9,413 nt of DNA, taken from assembly GCA_002331575.1 (NCBI GenBank), contig DCZG01000034.1, positions 1,954 through 11,366 on the forward strand, given 5' to 3'. Source of the stretch: Atopobium sp. UBA2090 (GTDB taxonomy: Bacteria > Actinomycetota > Coriobacteriia > Coriobacteriales > Atopobiaceae). Under the pieces are notes generated by a model. That model was not told where the DNA came from and did no database searches. It saw only the letters and a list, made by a program, of their open reading frames with translations. Position 1 is the stretch's first letter. Each line of letters opens with the position of its first letter. Shown here in pieces: positions 6,159-9,413 of this stretch. A program made the translations under genes and the position numbers.

Positions 6159-6803
6159 TCATCTCGCCTCGTCGCGCCGCTTCCCCCGGAGAAGCGAGTG
6201 AAAGCGCTCGGATATCGATGCCTTGCCGGTGGACCCATCGCGGATGCCCAGCGTCGGACCACCGTGTGCGATGACCATGAGGACGAGAAGAGCGACCGCG
6301 ACGACGATCTGGTACGCGTCTCCGAAAAGCACGCTCAGTACGAGCCACGTGGCCGAGATCACGATGGCCCCGACGCAGAGGTAGCCGCAGAAGAGCACCT
6401 CGAAGAGACCGGCGAGACACGCGAGAAGACCGAGGGCGGGATTGGTGAGGAAGATGGCGGAGCATGTGGTGGTCACGCCCTTTCCCCCGGAGAAGTGGTG
6501 CCAGGCGGGGTAGTTGTGGCCGAGCGTGGCACCGAGTCCGGCCATGACACCTGCCGCCGCCGCGTCGGCGGGGAAGAGGGCGCGGCAGACGAGCCAGGCG
6601 AGGAGCGTCTTGCCGATGTCGCCTGCGAGCACGACTCCCGCCCACTTGACGCCCAGCTCGTGTCCGACGTTGGCCATACCAGGGTTGCCCACGCCGGTAT
6701 CGAAGGCGCTCTTCCCGCAGGCGATGTGACAGACCACATCAGCGGTCAGGAACATGCCGCAGGCATAGCCGATGGCAAGGCTCGCCAGGATCGTGACCAC
6801 CAT
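6159..6803 (-). CDS. PlsY-family glycerol-3-phosphate acyltransferase-like membrane protein, divergent active site
   Basis: An integral membrane protein of 214 residues in the PlsY family, whose standard members transfer an acyl group from acyl-phosphate to sn-glycerol 3-phosphate to begin phospholipid synthesis. About six hydrophobic spans are visible (near 1-19, 53-75, 83-95, 113-139, 141-160, 163-180). Motif 2 is well kept: GHNYPAWHHFSGGKGV (95-110). Motif 1 reads GVGNPGMANVGH (37-48), where standard proteins have GSGNPGATNxxR, so Ser becomes Val and Arg becomes His. Motif 3 reads AHGGPTLGIRDGSTGK (179-194); the expected Asn, Arg and Glu are Pro, Gly and Thr. The tail is basic. The start has a good ribosome site (ggaggg, 4-5 nt before ATG). 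It heads the hydrolase-glpK run on the same strand. Membership is secure, but catalysis is doubtful, so no gene symbol is given. Confidence 0.8.
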   Translation of the reverse strand: MVVTILASLAIGYACGMFLTADVVCHIACGKSAFDTGVGNPGMANVGHELGVKWAGVVLAGDIGKTLLAWLVCRALFPADAAAAGVMAGLGATLGHNYPAWHHFSGGKGVTTTCSAIFLTNPALGLLACLAGLFEVLFCGYLCVGAIVISATWLVLSVLFGDAYQIVVAVALLVLMVIAHGGPTLGIRDGSTGKASISERFHSLLRGKRRDEAR

Positions 6804-6842
6804 CGCGCCCTCCGTAAGAGTTGCCGTGAAGAAATCAGCCTG

Positions 6843-6866
6843 TCACACACGTAGGGTACCCTGTGA
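6843..6866. promoter_or_regulatory. Palindromic site in the divergent plsY-like/HAD intergenic region
   Basis: The 126 bp between the two divergent start codons contains a perfect 10-bp palindrome, AGGGTACCCT (6853-6862), partly enclosed by TCACA (6843-6847) and TGTGA (6862-6866). No confident promoter hexamers were found for either gene. The location suits a shared operator, but the evidence is only symmetry and position. Confidence 0.3.
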
Positions 6867-6929
6867 TGCGCGATGATTCAGGTGAATGCCGTCTGCGGTA
6901 GGCCATGCGATATCGGGAGGAGGTACCTG

Positions 6930-7586
6930 ATGGTTCGAGGCGTCATCTTTGACATGGACGGGCTCATGTTCGACACGGAACGCGTCTGGCAGCGCGCCTG
7001 GGCACCCACCCTCGAGCACTTCGGCTATGGCCCCAAGCCTGGCATCGACGCGGCGACTCGTGGTACCACGGGTGCCGAGTTCGCAGTCATTCTCCGCTCG
7101 TACCTCGGGGACGACGTCGACGTCGATGTCTTCTGGGAGTACTTCTCGGGCGTCGCTGACAAGACCTTCGCTCGCGGGATCGACAAGAAGCCCGGTCTTG
7201 ACGAGCTCGTCGACTTTCTCGTCGACAAGGACGTTCCCTGTGGTGTCGCCTCGTCGAGTAGCCCCGAGCAGATTGCCCATCACCTGCGCATGACGGGGAT
7301 GGAGGACCGCTTCTCTGTGATCGTCTCCGGCAAGGAGGTGCCCCACACCAAGCCGGAGCCTGACGTCTTCCTCGAGTCCGCGCGGCGCATGGGCGTTGAC
7401 CCTGGGAGCACCCTTGTGCTCGAGGACTCCTTCAACGGGGTTCGGGCAGGTGCGGCGGGTGGTTTCATCACAGTGATGGTTCCCGACCTCTCCGAGCCTG
7501 ACGATGAGATGCGCTCCCTTTACACCCGCTGCTGTACGGATTTGTTCGAGGTGAGAGACCTTCTCAAATCTGGAGAGATTGGGTAA
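6930..7586 (+). CDS. HAD-superfamily hydrolase, subfamily IA (beta-phosphoglucomutase/phosphatase-like)
   Basis: A cytoplasmic phosphatase or phosphomutase-like protein of 218 residues. Motif I is FDMDGLMFDTE (7-17) with nucleophile Asp8 and acid/base Asp10; motif II is the serine run after GVA (Ser108/Ser109); motif III is Lys141 in HTKPEPDVF; motif IV is EDSFNGVRAG with Glu165-Asp166 binding magnesium. The helical cap lies between motif I and II (about 16-85), typical of subfamily IA. These proteins act on small sugar or polyol phosphates, and specificity cannot be read from sequence. The start is set by a near-perfect ribosome site, ggaggaggt (6916-6924), 5 nt before ATG; the in-frame ATG at 6873 has none. 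Being beside a glycerol phosphate module, a glycerol-phosphate phosphatase role is possible but unsupported. Confidence 0.9.
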   Translation: MVRGVIFDMDGLMFDTERVWQRAWAPTLEHFGYGPKPGIDAATRGTTGAEFAVILRSYLGDDVDVDVFWEYFSGVADKTFARGIDKKPGLDELVDFLVDKDVPCGVASSSSPEQIAHHLRMTGMEDRFSVIVSGKEVPHTKPEPDVFLESARRMGVDPGSTLVLEDSFNGVRAGAAGGFITVMVPDLSEPDDEMRSLYTRCCTDLFEVRDLLKSGEIG

Positions 7587-7660
7587 CAGGAATTAGCGAA
7601 CGTAAAAACGGTAATCTTCTTCATTGCTGCTTACGATGATTAAAGAAGAGGGATGGTGCC

Positions 7661-7942
7661 ATGACAGGCCTTCACTGCTCTGATTGCATCTACAGCACCT
7701 TCATCTTCAACGAGAAGATGCAGAAGTATCAGGCAACGTGCAGTCGCGGCTATACGCTGGCTGACCCGCGTGTCCATTCCGACCCTGAGAGATTCTTCAG
7801 CGCCAGAATCGACGGCCTTGTCCCCGTGACCGACCCTTATGATAAAGAGTATCTGCGTACGAGCAACGTATGCGACCGCTTCCAGAGCCCGTCGAACTTC
7901 GTGCCGCCCGAGAGGCCAAAGAAGCACTTCTGGGAGAGCTAG
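7661..7942 (+). CDS. Four-cysteine mini-protein of unknown function
   Basis: I do not recognise this 93-residue protein. It starts MTGLHCSDCIYSTFIF and has exactly four cysteines: Cys6-x2-Cys9, Cys27 (QATCSRGYTL) and Cys71 (SNVCDRF). The CxxC...C...C layout suggests a small zinc or iron-sulfur site, as in many short proteins of anaerobes, but no family is assigned. It is rich in aromatic residues, polar, without a signal peptide or membrane span, so probably cytoplasmic. A gaggg ribosome site lies upstream (about 7648-7652), with a longer than usual spacing. It sits 74 nt after the HAD gene and 26 nt before a membrane micro-protein, so the two small genes may form one transcript. Codon use is ordinary, which supports real coding. 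The base composition of the flanks is lower in GC than neighbouring genes. Confidence 0.7.
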   Translation: MTGLHCSDCIYSTFIFNEKMQKYQATCSRGYTLADPRVHSDPERFFSARIDGLVPVTDPYDKEYLRTSNVCDRFQSPSNFVPPERPKKHFWES

Positions 7943-7968
7943 TCGATCACCATCGGAGAGGTGACCTC

Positions 7969-8112
7969 ATGCACGTAACCGACCTTGCGCTTGTCATCTC
8001 TGCCGTGCCTCTGTCTGGGGATGCGACACCCGTCTCCGCTATCGCCATCATCGCCGGCATCGGCGTGGGCATCCTGGCGGTGACGCTTATCGTTCGCCAT
8101 CGACTCAAGTAA
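7969..8112 (+). CDS. 47-residue single-span micro-protein resembling a free cell-wall sorting signal
   Basis: A short open frame with a clear ribosome site (ggagaggtg, 7955-7963, 5 nt before ATG) 26 nt after the cysteine mini-protein. The product has an N-terminal segment MHVTDLALVISAV, then PLSGDATPVSAI, a hydrophobic stretch (about residues 21-42: IAIIAGIGVGILAVTLIV) and a basic tail RHRLK. That order, a Pro/Ser/Gly-Asp element, a membrane span and a short positive tail, mirrors the C-terminal sorting signal of sortase substrates, although the LPxTG itself is not intact and no exported domain precedes it. It may be a plain membrane micro-protein, a toxin-like peptide or the relic of a surface protein. 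An upstream in-frame start at 7870 would overlap the preceding gene and has no ribosome site. Confidence 0.55.
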   Translation: MHVTDLALVISAVPLSGDATPVSAIAIIAGIGVGILAVTLIVRHRLK

Positions 8113-8196
8113 ATCCTTGGAACTGCCCTTTTTGGTGTGACGCCGTCGGGGGACGTCTTGATCACTCTTTGAAGCGCATACAGTTCCTGTCAATAG

Positions 8197-8254
8197 TTAC
8201 GCATGATAAGCAACAGAATGCGTAAAATGACACCAGCTATGCTGTGAATAGCTG
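8197..8254 (+). promoter_or_regulatory. Two perfect inverted repeats upstream of the TetR gene (candidate autoregulatory operators)
   Basis: The 181 bp between the micro-protein and the regulator is AT-richer than its surroundings. It holds TTACGCAT (8197-8204) with ATGCGTAA (8218-8225), 8-bp arms and a 13-nt centre. It then holds CAGCTAT (8234-8240) with ATAGCTG (8248-8254), 7-bp arms and a 7-nt centre. TAAAAT (8223-8228) matches the -10 consensus at five of six positions and overlaps the first repeat, which would place the second near the transcription start; no good -35 is present. TetR proteins bind such dyads and often repress themselves. Which repeat is bound, if any, is unknown. Confidence 0.45.
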
Positions 8255-8293
8255 CGGTACTTTTTCTGGGAAGTTGTTTGAAAAGAGGAACCA

Positions 8294-8914
8294 ATGTCAA
8301 GACGCGCGAGGTCTGACAGCAGTGAGACGAAACGCAATCTGCTGAGGGCTGCGACTGCCGAGTTCTCCACTCATGGGTATGAGGGGGCGTCGCTTCGTCA
8401 AATCTGCTCCAAGGCGGGTGTCACCACGGGTGCGCTCTACTTTTTCTTCGAGAACAAGGAGGACCTTTTCAGGCAGGTCATCTCGCCTGTCACCAACCAG
8501 GTCCTCATCGCGTTCTCGGAGCATTACCAGACGTGCATCAAAGCGATCGTGCCGGGTGAGTCTGCGGACGGCTCGCTGGTCGACGAGAAGACGAGCAAGC
8601 TCATACTCGACCTCTTCTTCGAGAACAGGGCGATCATCACCATCATGACTGACAACAGGAGGAACCCCGTCGTCGAGGAGTTCTTCGGCCAGCTCGTGAA
8701 CATCATCTCGGATGGCGTTCGCGCGATGCTGGCGGCGAGCGGCAGGCCCCTCGTGCAGAGCGATGAGTTCATCATCACCTGGCTTGCCAGCACCGAGATC
8801 AACACGGTCGTTGACATCCTCGAGAACGACGAGCGACGCGCAGACGCCGACAGGCACATGCTTTCGGTGGTGCGCTTCATTCGCTGTGGCGTGGAAGGTC
8901 TCGCCGCAGCGTAA
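8294..8914 (+). CDS. TetR/AcrR-family transcriptional regulator
   Basis: A 206-residue regulator with an N-terminal DNA-binding domain and a C-terminal ligand and dimer domain. The helix-turn-helix falls at about residues 32-58: SLRQICSKAGVTTGALYFFF, ending in the typical FENKEDLFRQV. The preceding helix (TKRNLLRAATAEFSTHGYEGAS) is also characteristic. Residues 60-206 are helical and, as usual for this family, too divergent to name a ligand. A ribosome site (aagagga, about 6 nt upstream) supports the start. The gene follows an AT-rich leader with two inverted repeats, suggesting autoregulation. The likely targets are itself and perhaps the two small upstream genes on the same strand; no transporter gene is adjacent, unlike many family members. 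It converges with trpA across a strong hairpin. Confidence 0.92.
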   Translation: MSRRARSDSSETKRNLLRAATAEFSTHGYEGASLRQICSKAGVTTGALYFFFENKEDLFRQVISPVTNQVLIAFSEHYQTCIKAIVPGESADGSLVDEKTSKLILDLFFENRAIITIMTDNRRNPVVEEFFGQLVNIISDGVRAMLAASGRPLVQSDEFIITWLASTEINTVVDILENDERRADADRHMLSVVRFIRCGVEGLAAA

Positions 8915-8954
8915 GACGTTTCCCGGAAGGGCGTCGCTCCCAGGGACAGGTCGG

Positions 8955-8986
8955 GTGCCGCTCGCGTGGGGGTACGCGAGCGGCAC
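8955..8986. terminator. Bidirectional hairpin terminator between tetR-family gene and trpA
   Basis: A perfect 12-bp stem, GTGCCGCTCGCG (8955-8966) with CGCGAGCGGCAC (8975-8986), extends by one T-A pair inward and closes with a short G-rich loop. It fills the 76-bp gap between the two convergent stop codons. Neither side has a T run (plus side acccctaggc, minus side ccgacctgtc), so it is not a textbook intrinsic terminator. Its length, perfection and location still make a shared terminator the best reading. Confidence 0.65.
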
Positions 8987-8990
8987 ACCC

Positions 8991-9413
8991 CTAGGCTTGG
9001 TTCACCGCATCCTTCATGCTGCGCACGTACTCGACGACCGGACCGACGGCACCCTCTCCGTGCTGAGCGATCAGTCGCACGATGGCTGAGCCGACGATGG
9101 CGCCGTCTGAGAGCGACGCCATCTTGCGGGCCTGCCCGGGCGTCGAGATGCCAAAGCCCACGGCGGCGGGGACGCGCGGGTTCGTCTCCTTGACGAGACG
9201 CACCATCGCGCCGATGTCGGTGGTGATCTCCGAGCGCACGCCGGTCACGCCGAGCGAGCTCACGCAGTACACGAAGCCCTTGGCGCTCCTCGCGATGGTC
9301 CGGATGCGCTCGTGAGACGTCGGCGCGATGAGACTCACCACGTCGAGGCCCTCCGCAGAGAACGGCTCGTCGAACTCCTGCTTCTCCTCGAAGGGGACGT
9401 CGGGGAGGATGAT
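8991..9413 (-). CDS. trpA: Tryptophan synthase alpha chain, C-terminal part (5' end outside window)
   Basis: TrpA cleaves indole-3-glycerol phosphate to indole and glyceraldehyde 3-phosphate and passes indole to TrpB in the cytoplasmic complex. About 140 C-terminal residues are present, open to the right edge. Recognisable family segments are LPDVPFEE at the edge (the loop 2 region), VVSLIAPTSHERI, the phosphate-site stretch FVYCVSSLGVTGVR, VPAAVGFGIST and SDGAIVGSAIVRLI. The catalytic Glu and Asp known from E. coli (Glu49, Asp60) lie outside the window. A GTG at 9341 is internal, not the start. The gene is usually the last of the trp operon, consistent with transcription entering from the right and ending at the hairpin just past its stop. 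Confidence 0.93.
   Translation of the reverse strand: MILPDVPFEEKQEFDEPFSAEGLDVVSLIAPTSHERIRTIARSAKGFVYCVSSLGVTGVRSEITTDIGAMVRLVKETNPRVPAAVGFGISTPGQARKMASLSDGAIVGSAIVRLIAQHGEGAVGPVVEYVRSMKDAVNQA

Noticed and set aside
7112..7125. 14-bp perfect palindrome CGACGTCGACGTCG inside the HAD gene
   Set aside because: It encodes alternating Asp/Val codons (GAC/GTC), which are self-complementary by nature in GC-rich genes; no regulatory context.
8119..8187. GGAACTG (8119-8125) and CAGTTCC (8181-8187) as a terminator stem after the micro-protein
   Set aside because: A 55-nt loop with no further pairing makes a 7-bp match likely to be chance.
8188..8193. TGTCAA, a perfect TTGACA -35 box on the minus strand
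   Set aside because: No acceptable -10 box at 16-18 nt and no minus-strand gene downstream for it to serve.
8203..8247. 14-codon frame (MISNRMRKMTPAML) as a leader peptide upstream of the TetR gene
   Set aside because: No ribosome site, and it lies inside the two dyads and overlaps the likely -10; probably chance.
8943..8951. GGGACAGGT shared with the minus strand of the glpK downstream repeats
   Set aside because: Nine bases only, and flanks do not match; not enough for calling a second repeat copy from this window alone.

Overview
The window is high-GC bacterial chromosome, densely coded on both strands. The genes present are an EamA-type exporter, a NADH pyrophosphatase, an iron alcohol dehydrogenase, an iron-sulfur flavodoxin-like protein, glycerol kinase, a PlsY-like protein and trpA. 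Their sequence style best fits an anaerobic high-GC actinobacterium, probably Coriobacteriia (Olsenella/Collinsella-like). That assignment is an inference from protein style and base composition, not from a marker gene. No rRNA, tRNA, CRISPR array, transposase or phage gene was found.

Layout, left to right. A plus-strand block holds the C-terminal half of a DMT/EamA transporter (1-521), which overlaps nudC by 4 bp (518-1399). It is followed by an iron-containing alcohol dehydrogenase (1521-2696). A minus-strand block then runs right to left: a PlsY-like membrane protein (6803 to 6159), a monoacylglycerol-lipase-like alpha/beta hydrolase (6030 to 5047), glycerol kinase (5044 to 3545) and an iron-sulfur flavodoxin-like protein (3455 to 2823). 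The hydrolase and glpK are only 2 nt apart. Divergent from plsY is a HAD-IA phosphatase (6930-7586). After it come a four-cysteine mini-protein (7661-7942), a 47-residue single-span protein resembling a free cell-wall sorting signal (7969-8112), and a TetR regulator behind an AT-richer leader with two perfect inverted repeats (8294-8914). The window ends inside trpA on the minus strand (8991-9413).

How the genes may work together. The minus-strand block reads as a glycerolipid module. The hydrolase could release glycerol from acylglycerols, glycerol kinase makes sn-glycerol 3-phosphate, and a PlsY-family protein, whose usual job is to acylate that product, sits upstream. However, the PlsY copy has lost key motif 1 and motif 3 residues, so its activity is doubtful. 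Both convergent gene junctions (2697-2822 and 8915-8990) hold long GC-rich hairpins without a full U tract, probably shared bidirectional terminators.

Most promising for follow-up are the active-site-substituted PlsY homologue in an acylglycerol/glycerol operon, the cysteine mini-protein plus sorting-signal-like micro-protein next to a TetR gene, and the cluster of three inverted repeats packed into 64 bp between glpK and the flavodoxin gene. Nothing here is clearly a new defence or mobile system.
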